Source: an uncultured Acetatifactor sp. (GTDB lineage Bacteria > Bacillota > Clostridia > Lachnospirales > Lachnospiraceae). From it: a stretch of 64,000 nucleotides of DNA. How positions within the stretch are numbered: the first letter of the stretch is position 1; every line of letters begins with the position of its first letter. The notes under the pieces were generated by a model. The model made no database searches. It was not told the DNA's origin and saw nothing but the letters and a program-made list of their open reading frames with translations. Both the position numbers and the translations under genes were made by a program. The stretch spans positions 10,761 to 74,760 of the forward strand of contig CAJGCP010000009.1 in NCBI GenBank assembly GCA_904501885.1, read 5' to 3'. This document shows positions 50,225 to 60,034 of the stretch, in pieces.

Positions 50225-52730
50225 TAAAGGAATTACCGCTTTCCGAAAACCACTTGGTGGCCTCATTTTTGGATATTTTATATAGACTACCTTTGGACGG
50301 ATCCATCACCACTACCTGTGTCTCATTAAATCCGGTAAGCACTACCGCTTCTCCACGATTCAATAGAACAAGGATTGGAATATCCATATTGAGGTAGTAC
50401 ATCACTGCATCCAAATTTGTTCCTGACAAATTCAAAACCGTATAATCCGAAAGGTCTTCCTTCATAATCTGCAATGCAGTTTTACCTTGATTCAATCGAA
50501 CTTCCGATGGCCGTACCAACCCTTCAAACTCAGAAATGGTATCTAAACACACCGCCAGGCTTTTGCCTGGTGTTGTTCTTTCGGGCTCCCGAATAGCCAT
50601 AATCTGATTCTTGGTCACCAGATTTCCCTTTTTCCAGAGCACCCTTCCCTGCCCGTCAGTCACAGTACCTGCAGTTTCATAAGCCAGTCGAACAGCATTT
50701 GCCGGTTCACTGAAAATATCCTGCACCACATCCCTGCCATAGACATAAAATCTATGATCTTCCGGATTCTTCGGCAACGCAAGTTCCCTCTCTCCCTCGT
50801 GTGCCACTTCCTTGGGCGTCATCACTGCCAATGTATCTTCGTTGATGGACTGAGATACCTTAATCTGCACATATTCTTTATATCTATCAATCACAGCCAC
50901 AGCAATCGTATTCTTACCCTGACTATCTTCGTCATTATTCATAATATGATCATCTGCAATCTTCTCGAAAGATCCATTCGGGTTTTTCTTCGCCCGATAC
51001 AAGGTGATGTGATTATCCACAGCCTTGATGCCGGTCACGTAAATACCTTCCTGTTCATATACCTTCAACACCTGACCATTGGCATCGGTAATGGTCAGCT
51101 TGTGCATAGGGTAGAATTTACCACCCGTATGTTCCGTCACAATATCCTCTTTCCACACCACGCCACAAATAATATCCTTATCCATGAACCCTAACGGTAC
51201 CAATACCTCATTCTCCCCGATCGGTAAATCATAAGATGTATTGGTTTCAAAATGGCACATCTTCACACCGGGCACATCACTACCCTCTTTTACATATTGC
51301 CACATACCAATCTCGTGATTTTCAGAAACCATAAATCCGGATTCTTCTGCCTGCTCTAAAATCACTTCAAAGACACGTTCCGTGAGATTGATCCTATATA
51401 CCCTGTTGTTGAGTAATAGATAAATATCTCCCCCATCGTTCAGGCTGAGCAATTGTTCCATTTCTGCATCCAACATAGCATAGGATTTTTCATAGGGAAT
51501 AAACAACATTTCTTCCACTGTATTTAAGGCACTTTGAAAGGAATAAAACGCAATACCCATCTGACCCTCGTGGCGTCCTCGATTCATATAGCCATAGACT
51601 GCAAACTGTACATCCCCTGTATCTTCTACATTCAGAATGCGGATATTATGATGATTATTTAGGGTTCTGATATCCTGTACCTTTTCCTCATAAAAGCTAA
51701 AGAGAAGTCCCAGCTTATTCGCACCGGCGTTGTAAGCAAACAGTCGGTTTGCCACCACAAATGCCAGTTGTTTTCCATCTTCACTTTCTTTTTTTGGAAT
51801 ATCCGTACCCGTAATACCTAACGCAATCTTGTCATTTTGGCACATCTCGCTTCCCACGGGAATCTGTGTGGTGGTGCGCTCATAATCCAACAAATACATT
51901 CTATCTGCAGTGTATCTGATATAGAAATACTCCTGTGCCAAATAGTATGTATTTTTTTCTCCTTCTTTACTGCTTACTACATAGTCTACTATCACATTGG
52001 CTGTCTGTTTCGAAATTTCTGCCAGACGTACAATGGGCTCTGCCACTTCATTTACCCCCAGCTGATCCCAGGTGATTTGCCTGAAACTACTGTGGATATT
52101 TACTTTATGGAAGGAACGGTTATCCTCGATAGAATAATTTGTCTCCAAATATTTGGTCAAATCTTTTGCTGCCATAGGGTCGTAAAGTCTTCTATGAAAA
52201 TCAGTCACAAACTCTAATTTTTCCCTTGCGTGCAGGCTGTCGCTCCAAACACCTCTAGTGTAGTATCTAACCTCTTTGTCTCCATCGATTTCCAAAACAA
52301 TCACAAGAGAATAGACTGTATCCTTCTCCAGCAAATCCTTGAGTGTTATTGTTCCCTCAATGGACATACCCACTCTATGGTACTCCGTCACCTCAGAATT
52401 TTCTATCAAACGAGTACCGTCCTCGCTACGAACCTCTACACGAATGCCGGATACATTGGCTCCGTAGGTTTGGATTTGGAAATTCACATCGCGATTTTCT
52501 CCCAGAATAGTCACAGACTCTCTTTGGAACGCAATTTCCGTAGGCTCTGTATACCCGTACAGTTGGTTGTAAGAAATATCATCTATTTTCATGGTCAGCA
52601 AAGGCAGAGATGGAACTTCCATCTCTGTGGTCATATTATCCCGGTTCTTGTTCATGAACTGGTTCGCTATGATGGTTGTAACGAGAAATACCGCTACAAA
52701 TACCCCTATCTTTACCAACGTTTTTTTCAT
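50205..52730 (-). CDS. Membrane-anchored extracellular protein with C-terminal C39-like domain lacking catalytic residues
   Basis: This 841-residue protein has one N-terminal membrane helix (about 7-24). A long beta-rich extracellular region follows (about 30-680), with stretches that look propeller-like. The last 140 residues resemble a papain-like C39-type peptidase domain (DIPILVLLNRGEAVVLTGF then VVVMDPSKG), but the position that should hold the catalytic His reads Ala, and no Cys is seen at the expected start. It is thus probably a binding domain. The ATG overlaps the methyltransferase stop by 4 bp. I do not recognise the family; similar proteins are likely in related species. Confidence 0.65.
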   Translation of the reverse strand: MKKTLVKIGVFVAVFLVTTIIANQFMNKNRDNMTTEMEVPSLPLLTMKIDDISYNQLYGYTEPTEIAFQRESVTILGENRDVNFQIQTYGANVSGIRVEVRSEDGTRLIENSEVTEYHRVGMSIEGTITLKDLLEKDTVYSLVIVLEIDGDKEVRYYTRGVWSDSLHAREKLEFVTDFHRRLYDPMAAKDLTKYLETNYSIEDNRSFHKVNIHSSFRQITWDQLGVNEVAEPIVRLAEISKQTANVIVDYVVSSKEGEKNTYYLAQEYFYIRYTADRMYLLDYERTTTQIPVGSEMCQNDKIALGITGTDIPKKESEDGKQLAFVVANRLFAYNAGANKLGLLFSFYEEKVQDIRTLNNHHNIRILNVEDTGDVQFAVYGYMNRGRHEGQMGIAFYSFQSALNTVEEMLFIPYEKSYAMLDAEMEQLLSLNDGGDIYLLLNNRVYRINLTERVFEVILEQAEESGFMVSENHEIGMWQYVKEGSDVPGVKMCHFETNTSYDLPIGENEVLVPLGFMDKDIICGVVWKEDIVTEHTGGKFYPMHKLTITDANGQVLKVYEQEGIYVTGIKAVDNHITLYRAKKNPNGSFEKIADDHIMNNDEDSQGKNTIAVAVIDRYKEYVQIKVSQSINEDTLAVMTPKEVAHEGERELALPKNPEDHRFYVYGRDVVQDIFSEPANAVRLAYETAGTVTDGQGRVLWKKGNLVTKNQIMAIREPERTTPGKSLAVCLDTISEFEGLVRPSEVRLNQGKTALQIMKEDLSDYTVLNLSGTNLDAVMYYLNMDIPILVLLNRGEAVVLTGFNETQVVVMDPSKGSLYKISKNEATKWFSESGNSFITYMRH

Positions 52731-53911
52731 ATAAGCTCCCCTAATGTAGGCTTCACATGCAATTCTTCCATTAACCGTGTCACTTTATCTGTTTTAACAG
52801 CAGGGCGCATACCCTCTCTCTTTACACCTCTAATCATCAAATTCTTCGGCGTGTGTTCCATATCAATAAATTCCAGAATTTGCGTGTTATATCCTCGCTC
52901 CTCTAATAGATTGGCCCGCAACGCATCCGTAAAAAGAGCCGCCACCCGTTCCTTAATTACGCCATATTTCAAAATCGGCTGCAACATATCGTTTTGAATC
53001 TGTCCATTCAATTCGTGGTGACAACAGGGCACTGCCATAATCACTTTGGCTCCCCATTTCACAGCCTTCTCCAGGGCATAATCCGTCGCCTTATCACAGG
53101 CGTGAAGACTTACCACCATGTCCACAGAATCCTTGTCCTCACAATCGCTGATATCTCCCTGTCGGAAACTCAGGTTCTTGTAACCAAGTTGCTGTGCCAG
53201 AGCATTGCACTTCTTTATCACATCTTCTTTCAGGTCATATCCTACCACTTCAATATCTCTGCCCTGCTGTGTATGCAGATAATGGTACATGGCAAACGTC
53301 AGGTAGGACTTCCCGCAGCCAAAATCCACAATCCTGATGGTTCTGTCTGCAGGAAGCTGATCTAAAATATCTTCTATAAACTCCAAATAACGGTTAATCT
53401 GTCGAAACTTGTCATATCTTGCCTTGGCGATTTTGCCATCCGGAGTCTGCACACCCAAACCAATCAAAAAGTCCACCGGATGTCCCTCCGGCAGAATATA
53501 ATGTTTGGTGCGGTTGTGCTCCAAAAGTCCGGTATCCACCCGGCCGGCGCCAGCCGTCGCACCACTCAGTTCGCCACGCTTCGCACCTGCCTTCTTTTTG
53601 CTCTTGATGGTAACAGTCCCTTTCTTAGATACCAGCACGGTAATATCCTGCACAGATGTGGAAACCTGCGCCTGACGGAAAACATGTTCCATGAGATACA
53701 TCACCCTGTCTACCATATCGGATGCTGACTTGTTATCGTGAAATACCTGGGTACCACGATACAGAGTCTCCTGAAAATAAAGTTCTCCTTTTAGGAGCAC
53801 CGGGCGCACTTTTACCTTGGTTCCGGTCTCAGGGTTCTTGCTGTTGCTTAGAATCATCTGTTGCAACTCTTTCTGTATGCTGTTTTTCAGAAGTTCCCGT
53901 AAATTTTCCAT
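52727..53911 (-). CDS. Class I SAM-dependent methyltransferase
   Basis: This 394-residue protein has an N-terminal extension of about 170 residues, then a Rossmann methyltransferase domain with motif I VDFGCGKSYLTF (about 200) and the acidic GYDLKED. A later SLHACDKATDYAL and VPCCHHEL segment matches the GSTCD/Methyltransf_32 group, thought to act on RNA. AAGGAAG precedes the ATG. Its stop overlaps the start of the membrane-anchored protein gene. Confidence 0.85.
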   Translation of the reverse strand: MENLRELLKNSIQKELQQMILSNSKNPETGTKVKVRPVLLKGELYFQETLYRGTQVFHDNKSASDMVDRVMYLMEHVFRQAQVSTSVQDITVLVSKKGTVTIKSKKKAGAKRGELSGATAGAGRVDTGLLEHNRTKHYILPEGHPVDFLIGLGVQTPDGKIAKARYDKFRQINRYLEFIEDILDQLPADRTIRIVDFGCGKSYLTFAMYHYLHTQQGRDIEVVGYDLKEDVIKKCNALAQQLGYKNLSFRQGDISDCEDKDSVDMVVSLHACDKATDYALEKAVKWGAKVIMAVPCCHHELNGQIQNDMLQPILKYGVIKERVAALFTDALRANLLEERGYNTQILEFIDMEHTPKNLMIRGVKREGMRPAVKTDKVTRLMEELHVKPTLGELI

Positions 53912-53946
53912 CTGTCTTCCTTTGTTATAAACTGTCTGCCACCGTT

Positions 53947-54315
53947 CTAAAAATATCTTCTGCCCCGTCTCTCACTGTGACGGCGCTTGTATATCTCATT
54001 AAATAACAGCACCTGCACTAATTCTTCCGTAGGTGCATCCTCTTCTTCTCTCTGCAAAATCAACAGCATTGTCTTCGCCAATGCTATCAAACTATATCTG
54101 TCCGGATACTCATCATAGACGAAACTACCTTCGTAATCCGACCTATCTAACATCTCGGAAATGCGCTTTTGAAATCTGCGTACATCCTTTGGATACATCT
54201 GTTGCAAATATTCCATATCCTTGAGCATATCCCGTTCTCTGCCGGGCACCATATACTCCGGGTATGCCATATAAAAGGGCAAGGGGCCCTTCCAGTTAAT
54301 TCCCTGATAGTCCAT
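53947..54315 (-). CDS. Small conserved-looking protein of unknown function
   Basis: This 122-residue soluble protein starts at the ATG at 54315; an ATG 12 bp upstream is possible. It is rich in charged and aromatic residues, has an N-terminal YQGINWKGPLPFYMAYP segment, a helical middle and a basic tail (RRHSERRGRRYF) that could bind nucleic acid. I recognise no domain. It lies between the cell wall hydrolase and methyltransferase genes on the same strand. Confidence 0.6.
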   Translation of the reverse strand: MDYQGINWKGPLPFYMAYPEYMVPGRERDMLKDMEYLQQMYPKDVRRFQKRISEMLDRSDYEGSFVYDEYPDRYSLIALAKTMLLILQREEEDAPTEELVQVLLFNEIYKRRHSERRGRRYF

Positions 54316-54373
54316 ACTTCTCTCCACAGCCTTTTTAACAGAATATGCGTCTGCGCCTTTGGCTGTGAATGGA

Positions 54374-54396
54374 AAAAAGCACGTACCTGTGCTTTT
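54374..54396 (-). terminator. Terminator of the cell wall hydrolase gene
   Basis: AAAAAGCAC (54374-54382) pairs with GTGCTTTT (54389-54396) over a 6-nt loop; on the minus strand a T-run follows. Confidence 0.7.
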
Positions 54397-54414
54397 CCTG
54401 TAAGTGTATGTAGA

Positions 54415-55590
54415 TTAATAAAAAATATGTCCGCCAATTTGAATCCCCGTAAGGCCCGGAATGGGCGTTCTAAAGAACACACAGGTACCCACATTGGTGA
54501 TGCCTTTCATGGCTTCTTCTGCCGCCTTGTAACAACTCACCGTGGCCTTATTTGCTGCCATAGCCAGGTCCAAACGGCCGCTGGCCACCGGCGCAAACTG
54601 ATTTTTCTGATAAATCACTCCGGCAACGGTATCAGGGAACTTGGAACTTAACACACGATTGATCACCACAGCCCCCACAGCCAATTGGCCGACATAGGGT
54701 TCGCCGCCCGCTTCACAATAGATCAGATTGGCCAATAGATACAAATCGTTTTCCGCAAAGCTGACCTGGGAAATATCCCGCCAGGTGGCATTTTGCGCCG
54801 CTTGGGAAAAGGCCATCTCCTGCGCCAATTTAATCTTTAGCTGAGCCAGAGTGTTCTCCTTTTCACGGATGGCTTTCTCGAACTCCAGTGCTTTCTTTTC
54901 CGCCGCCTCTAACTGATCCTTGTACTTGGCAATGGAGCTTTGCGTATCAGCAATCAATTTCGACAATTTATTCCGCTCGTCTTCTGCCAGTGCCTGCAAT
55001 ACCTGGAGCTGGTTTTTTTCTTCCTGCAGTTTGGCTTCCTCTACCTCTATCTGCTGACGGATGGCAATGAAACTCTCCAGTTGGAGCTTGTCGTATGCCA
55101 TCACCCGTTCGATATAATAGGCCATATTCAACATTTTCGCCATACTACCGGAAGATATCAGTAATTTCAGATAACTGTCATCCTTCCGTTCATACATACA
55201 ACGAACCTGCGCTTCCATGGTGTCCTTCTGCCACTGTTCTGTGGCTTTGGCTTCCTCCAAGGCTTTCAGGGCTTCCGAAATCTCATCTTCCTTCGCGTGA
55301 ATCTTGGCTTCTAAATCTGCCAGGTTATCCAACACCTTCTGTCGTTCGGTGTTTAGTTGATTCAATTCCTTCATCAGCTGGTTTTGTTCTCCCTCCAGCG
55401 TCTGAATGTTCTGTTGTTCCTGCTGCAACTGTTGCTGCAACGCATTTTTGTCTTTTTGAGTCTGGTCAATCTGGCTTTGGGTGGAAGTGGCATGCACCAC
55501 AAATGAACCGGATGCTTCACTGAGCGCTCCGGCCATTAGTATCACACTCATTATGGTTGCCGTTACTTTACAGAAACCTCTCCACTTCAA
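54415..55590 (-). CDS. Secreted SleB-type cell wall hydrolase with coiled coil
   Basis: This 391-residue protein has an N-terminal signal peptide (cleavage near 30), a long Gln/Glu-rich coiled coil (about 38-260) of the PcsB/CwlO type, and a C-terminal Hydrolase_2 domain (about 275-391) with IYCEAGGEPYVGQLAVGAV, where the Glu is the catalytic candidate. Such enzymes cut the glycan of peptidoglycan in spore cortex or in division. The start is a TTG at 55590 with GAGGG upstream; no ATG fits. It follows the dCMP deaminase gene by 13 bp. Confidence 0.85.
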   Translation of the reverse strand: MKWRGFCKVTATIMSVILMAGALSEASGSFVVHATSTQSQIDQTQKDKNALQQQLQQEQQNIQTLEGEQNQLMKELNQLNTERQKVLDNLADLEAKIHAKEDEISEALKALEEAKATEQWQKDTMEAQVRCMYERKDDSYLKLLISSGSMAKMLNMAYYIERVMAYDKLQLESFIAIRQQIEVEEAKLQEEKNQLQVLQALAEDERNKLSKLIADTQSSIAKYKDQLEAAEKKALEFEKAIREKENTLAQLKIKLAQEMAFSQAAQNATWRDISQVSFAENDLYLLANLIYCEAGGEPYVGQLAVGAVVINRVLSSKFPDTVAGVIYQKNQFAPVASGRLDLAMAANKATVSCYKAAEEAMKGITNVGTCVFFRTPIPGLTGIQIGGHIFY

Positions 55591-55603
55591 CCATCCGCCC
55601 TCA

Positions 55604-56089
55604 TCAAACTTTAATATGTATCTGGCGTCCGCTGCCGGAATATGGAATATACTCTATTCCGGCCGCATCGAACATTCTTTTACATGCCACATTTCCGGGA
55701 GTACCATTATACTTGTCGCTGTCATACACTACTCTCTTAATGCCCGCCTGAATGATGGCTTTGGCACATTCATTACAGGGGAAAAGAGATACATAAACCG
55801 TCGTTCCCTCCAAGGACCCTCCGCGATAATTCAAAATGGCGTTGAGCTCCGCATGGGTAACATAGGGATACTTGGTCTCTGTCTCCTCTCCCTCTCTTGC
55901 CCAAGGAAATTCTTCGTCAGAACAGCCTGCCGGAAAACCATTATACCCCATGGAGAGAATTTTGTTATCATCACTGACAATACAAGCACCCACTTGAGTG
56001 TTAGGGTCTTTCGACCGCATCCCCGCCAGCTGAGCAACACCCATAAAGTATTCACTCCAGCTGATATAATCCTGTCTTTTGCCGCTCAT
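55604..56089 (-). CDS. dCMP deaminase (ComEB type)
   Basis: This 161-residue zinc deaminase has the HAE motif (THAELNAIL) and the PCNEC motif (FPCNECAKAI) that bind zinc. It turns dCMP into dUMP for thymidylate synthesis. GGAAGG precedes the ATG. It belongs to the run tsaC-rpiB-upp-dCMP deaminase on one strand. Confidence 0.92.
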   Translation of the reverse strand: MSGKRQDYISWSEYFMGVAQLAGMRSKDPNTQVGACIVSDDNKILSMGYNGFPAGCSDEEFPWAREGEETETKYPYVTHAELNAILNYRGGSLEGTTVYVSLFPCNECAKAIIQAGIKRVVYDSDKYNGTPGNVACKRMFDAAGIEYIPYSGSGRQIHIKV

Positions 56090-56101
56090 AATAAACCTTC
56101 C

Positions 56102-56731
56102 TTATTTGGTGCCAAAAATACGGTCGCCTGCGTCACCCAAACCGGGAACAATATAACCATGGTCGTTCAATTTTTCATCCAATGCGCCGATGTACATATC
56201 CACATCGGGATGTGCTTCTTCCATTGCTGCCACGCCTTCCGGTGCCGCAATGATACACATGAAATGAATGTTCTTGCATCCCTTATCCTTCAACATCTGG
56301 ATTGCTGCAATAGAAGATCCTCCGGTTGCCAACATGGGGTCTACCACAAATACTTCTCTGTCTGCGCAGTCAGCAGGCAATTTACAGTAATACTCTACCG
56401 GCATCAGGGTCTCGGGATCTCTGTACAAACCGATGTGTCCAATCTTTGCCGCAGGAATCATAGAAAGCATTCCGTCTACCATGCCTAAGCCCGCACGCAG
56501 GATAGGTACAATGGCCAATTTCTTGCCGCTGAGCTTCTTTACTGTGGTCTTGCAAATAGGGGTTTCAATCTCTACGTCAGCTAATTTCAAATCGCGGGTT
56601 GCCTCATAACAGATGAGCATCGCAATCTCACTGATAGTCTGTCTGAAATCCTTTGTACCTGTGTCTGTTCTGCGGATAAATCCGATTTTGTGCTGGATCA
56701 GGGGATGATCCATAACTACTACCTTTGCCAT
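56102..56731 (-). CDS. upp: Uracil phosphoribosyltransferase
   Basis: This 209-residue protein has the PRPP loop [14 protein letters not shown] (about 129-142) and the uracil-side C-terminal [13 protein letters not shown]. It salvages uracil to UMP. AGGAGG precedes the ATG. Confidence 0.97.
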   Translation of the reverse strand: MAKVVVMDHPLIQHKIGFIRRTDTGTKDFRQTISEIAMLICYEATRDLKLADVEIETPICKTTVKKLSGKKLAIVPILRAGLGMVDGMLSMIPAAKIGHIGLYRDPETLMPVEYYCKLPADCADREVFVVDPMLATGGSSIAAIQMLKDKGCKNIHFMCIIAAPEGVAAMEEAHPDVDMYIGALDEKLNDHGYIVPGLGDAGDRIFGTK

Positions 56732-56790
56732 AACTTCCTCCTTTTGGTAAATACATTATTTTATTTTGCTGTTGCTTATTATTTCCGTGC

Positions 56791-57222
56791 TTATATATTT
56801 TCAATCAAATCAATTCTTCTCTGGTGTCTCTCCTCACCGGAAAACGCAGTACTCAGGAACACATCCACAATTTCCATTGCCAGATTCTCACCCACAATTC
56901 CTGCTCCCATCGCCAACACATTGGCATCGTTGTGCAGTCTTGTCATTTTTGCCGAGAAAGAATCTCCGCACAGTGCGCAGCGCACGCCTTTGATCTTGTT
57001 TGCTGAAATGCTGATGCCGATACCTGTGGTGCAAATAACAATTCCTTTTTCGCACTCACCTGCTGCCACAGCCTGTCCCACTGCATGTCCCATTGCAGGA
57101 TAATCCACACTGTCCTTGCTGTAACAACCCACGTCCTTCACCTCGTACCCTTGTTTCTTAAGGTGCGCAGATACTTTTTCTTTTAACTCGTATCCACCAT
57201 GATCACATCCGATTGCTATCAT
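56791..57222 (-). CDS. rpiB: Ribose-5-phosphate isomerase B
   Basis: This 143-residue protein starts MIAIGCDHGGYELKE and carries CTTGIGISISANK with the catalytic Cys, and HNDANVLAMG. It interconverts ribose and ribulose 5-phosphates and supplies the prs substrate. GGAAGG precedes the ATG. Confidence 0.96.
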   Translation of the reverse strand: MIAIGCDHGGYELKEKVSAHLKKQGYEVKDVGCYSKDSVDYPAMGHAVGQAVAAGECEKGIVICTTGIGISISANKIKGVRCALCGDSFSAKMTRLHNDANVLAMGAGIVGENLAMEIVDVFLSTAFSGEERHQRRIDLIENI

Positions 57223-57306
57223 TGTATTCTTCCTTCCTTTTCCCCGTCCGGGATTATTTGCTTCTGTTTGGTTGCCGGCACATCATACGATTTCTTTCTT
57301 CGTGGC

Positions 57307-58371
57307 TCATACCTGCACTAACCTGTGTCCGGCTGCTTTTAACAGGCGGTTCATAATGGCTTGTCCCAAGCCGTCTGTATCAAAACTTTCCGAGTAGATA
57401 ACGTCTACGCCTGCATCATCAAATTCCCGCAGAACACGGAACAGATTCTTTGCTATGGTCTCCCGATCCTCCCTGGAGCCGATATTTTTTACCACATCTG
57501 CCTCATAGACTGCACAGGTTTCTCCCGTGGCGATGACCCCGATACGTTCTCCCTGTTTTCGTCGCATTGTGACGTTCTCATTGATATAGCGGATAACCGT
57601 TTCCTGCTCCCCCTCCACGATGAGAAGCTCCGCCTTCGGGGCGTAGTGCCGATATTTCATACCAGGTGCCTTGGGCGCTTCTCCGGTGTCATTTTGCATT
57701 GTCGTACGGTCCATCTCCACCTGCCCTAACAATTCTTCCAGCATCTGTCGGGTCACATACCCGGGACGAAGAATTTGAGGTGGTGTTACTGTCAAATCAA
57801 TAATGGTGGATTCCAATCCTATACCCACGTCACCGCCATCAATAATGGTATCAATCCGTCCGCTCATATCCTCCACCACATATTTGGCCCGGGTAGGGCT
57901 TGGTTTCCCGGACAGATTGGCGCTGGGCGCCGCCACATATCCGCCACTGTATTCAATTAGTTTCTGGGCTACCCGATGGGATGGAAATCTCACCGCCACC
58001 GTGTTCAGTCCCCCGGTGGTCTGAAGAGGAACAATGTCCGCCTTTTCCATAATCATGGTCAGCGGCCCCGGCCAAAAGGCGTCTGCTATTTTGTATGCCT
58101 CCTCCGGCACACGGGCAACGATTTTTTTTAAATCCTCCAGCCTGCAGATATGGACAATCAACGGATTGTCAGAGGGCCTTCCCTTGGCACGGTATATCTT
58201 TTCAGAGGAGGCAGGGTTTAAAGCATCTCCGCCCAGGCCATACACCGTTTCTGTGGGAAAAGCCACCAGGCCGCCGCGTCTAATCACTTCACCGGCCTCT
58301 CGCAACAGCCTGTCCTCTGCTGCCGTGAGGTTATCTTGTGTAAATTCTATTGTTACGATTTCCGTATCCAT
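57307..58371 (-). CDS. L-threonylcarbamoyladenylate synthase, long Sua5 type
   Basis: This 354-residue protein has the YrdC domain (about 10-205; PTETVYGLGGDA, KGRPSDNPLIVH) and a C-terminal Sua5 domain (about 235-350). It makes threonylcarbamoyl-AMP for the t6A37 base of tRNA. It lies 17 bp after the HAD gene and is followed by rpiB and upp. Confidence 0.95.
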   Translation of the reverse strand: MDTEIVTIEFTQDNLTAAEDRLLREAGEVIRRGGLVAFPTETVYGLGGDALNPASSEKIYRAKGRPSDNPLIVHICRLEDLKKIVARVPEEAYKIADAFWPGPLTMIMEKADIVPLQTTGGLNTVAVRFPSHRVAQKLIEYSGGYVAAPSANLSGKPSPTRAKYVVEDMSGRIDTIIDGGDVGIGLESTIIDLTVTPPQILRPGYVTRQMLEELLGQVEMDRTTMQNDTGEAPKAPGMKYRHYAPKAELLIVEGEQETVIRYINENVTMRRKQGERIGVIATGETCAVYEADVVKNIGSREDRETIAKNLFRVLREFDDAGVDVIYSESFDTDGLGQAIMNRLLKAAGHRLVQV

Positions 58372-58388
58372 GATGGCTACCTTTCGTT

Positions 58389-59048
58389 TTAGATCTTCTC
58401 AATGAGACGAAGAAAACTGTCGCCCTCCCCAATGTACTCTGTGGATACCTCTTCCACACTTACGCCGAAATTGTATTGATCAAATACACCCACCGTGGGG
58501 AATCCTGCTCTAAATGCGGTTCCCAGGGCAACTGCAGAATCCTCAAATACCCATGTTTCCTCTCTGGAGGTGCCTAAATACTCCTGGGCTGCAATAAATA
58601 CATCCGGATGTGATTTCCCTTTGCCTACTTCCGCACAGGAAATAATCTTCGGAATATAATCATCCAATCCAAACCGGTCGAAAATCTCGCGAAGCAAATC
58701 CGGCATGGAAGCACTGGCAACACACATTTTAATGCCACGGGATTTCAGGTGGTCCAAGAATTCTTTCACACCCGACTTAAATGTGGCTTCCTGTCGGTAT
58801 ATTTCCACACAAAAGTCGTGCATCAAATTGTAGATTTCCTCCGGAGTTCCAAATCCATACTTGGCATAAATCATTTCGGATGCTTCTACAAAAGTCACCG
58901 TACGCACAGCCTTTTGCATGTCCAACTCAGGAAGAAATGCTCTGTCAGAGAGATACTTTTCTCCTAATTTCTCCCAAAATCTATTCCAAAAGAACAGAGA
59001 ATTAATCAATGTTCCATCCAAATCAAAGATAGCGCCTTTTATGGTCAT
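58389..59048 (-). CDS. HAD-superfamily hydrolase (phosphatase/phosphomutase-like)
   Basis: This protein has 219 residues from the ATG at 59048, which has GGAGG upstream; a longer reading from 59141 adds 31 residues unlike the family. It shows motif I FDLDGTLINS, a small alpha cap, motif II VASASMP and motif III SCAEVGKGKSHPD. The cap type suits beta-phosphoglucomutase or sugar phosphatases. The substrate is unknown. Confidence 0.85.
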   Translation of the reverse strand: MTIKGAIFDLDGTLINSLFFWNRFWEKLGEKYLSDRAFLPELDMQKAVRTVTFVEASEMIYAKYGFGTPEEIYNLMHDFCVEIYRQEATFKSGVKEFLDHLKSRGIKMCVASASMPDLLREIFDRFGLDDYIPKIISCAEVGKGKSHPDVFIAAQEYLGTSREETWVFEDSAVALGTAFRAGFPTVGVFDQYNFGVSVEEVSTEYIGEGDSFLRLIEKI

Positions 59049-59161
59049 GCTCTCTTTTCCTCCACAGTAAACCTTATCTTGTATATTATAGCGCAAAAAA
59101 ACTTCCACTGCAATCATTTGTAGCAGGTTTTCATGTTCCATTTGCTACCTGCAAAAGCGTT

Positions 59162-59860
59162 TTATCCGCCGTTTAGATATTGCAATATGCCTAAGGTGAT
59201 TGCCCATGCCATTTTATCCTGGTACTCTGCTGTCCGTAGTTTTTCTGCCTCCTCCCAATTGGACAAAAATCCACACTCTACAATGACAATGGGCACACTG
59301 GTTTTCTTCAACAGATAATAACTGTCATTGGCTTTAATCTGCCTTTGATTTCCAATATCTGCATATCTGGTCACCGCATTCTGCAGGCGGGAGGCCAATT
59401 TTTGTCCACTGACGCTTCCGGTATAATAAAACACCTGGGCTCCGTGCACAGCCTCCTGGGGAAAACTGTTTTGGTGAATGCTGACGACAGCGTGGGGCCT
59501 GTTACTTTCTATCACATCTACACGTCTACGCATATCCTGCACTTTTTGATTCTTCCTCTGACCTTCCTCAGGGACCTGATCATTTTCTCGAGTCAACACC
59601 ACACGCACATCCGCGGCCTCCAGATATTTTTTTATCCTCCTGACAATCTCCAGGTTGATATGCTTTTCTTCTATGCCATTAATCCCCACCTTGCCCGGGT
59701 CCGCACCGCCATGCCCTGCGTCCAGGACAATACATTTTTCTTCTGTTTTCACACTTCCCGACATGGTAACAACTGCCACTTCCCGTCCCACAAAAAAGCT
59801 GGAGAACAGGAGCAGTGCCGTCATAATAATTGATAGTATTTGATATTGTCTGTCGCTCAA
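59162..59860 (-). CDS. N-acetylmuramoyl-L-alanine amidase (CwlD-like)
   Basis: This 232-residue protein has an N-terminal membrane helix or signal (about 8-30) and an Amidase_3 domain. Zinc ligands are in LDAGHGGADPG (His), EEKHINLEI (Glu) and VSIHQNSF (His), and the catalytic Glu is in IVECGFLSN. It cleaves stem peptides from peptidoglycan. CwlD acts on spore cortex, which would fit a spore former, but this is not proven here. It is divergent from the sortase gene across 174 bp. Confidence 0.88.
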   Translation of the reverse strand: MSDRQYQILSIIMTALLLFSSFFVGREVAVVTMSGSVKTEEKCIVLDAGHGGADPGKVGINGIEEKHINLEIVRRIKKYLEAADVRVVLTRENDQVPEEGQRKNQKVQDMRRRVDVIESNRPHAVVSIHQNSFPQEAVHGAQVFYYTGSVSGQKLASRLQNAVTRYADIGNQRQIKANDSYYLLKKTSVPIVIVECGFLSNWEEAEKLRTAEYQDKMAWAITLGILQYLNGG

Positions 59861-59969
59861 TTTAGCACCCTTTTTTCCAACATATTCCTCTTAATATGTA
59901 TATTCCGAGTGTTTTAGGGTCATTCCTCACAAAATTTTGCTAATTTTTTGTCTAAAAACAAGAAAAAAG

Positions 59970-59998
59970 TTGCATTATCTGAATTTTTCTACTAATAT
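59970..59998 (+). promoter_or_regulatory. Promoter of the sortase gene
   Basis: TTGCAT (59970-59975) and TAATAT (59993-59998) are 17 bp apart, upstream of the ATG at 60035. Confidence 0.55.
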
Positions 59999-60034
59999 AA
60001 ACAGTAGAGATGAAAATTGAATAATGAGGTTTTT

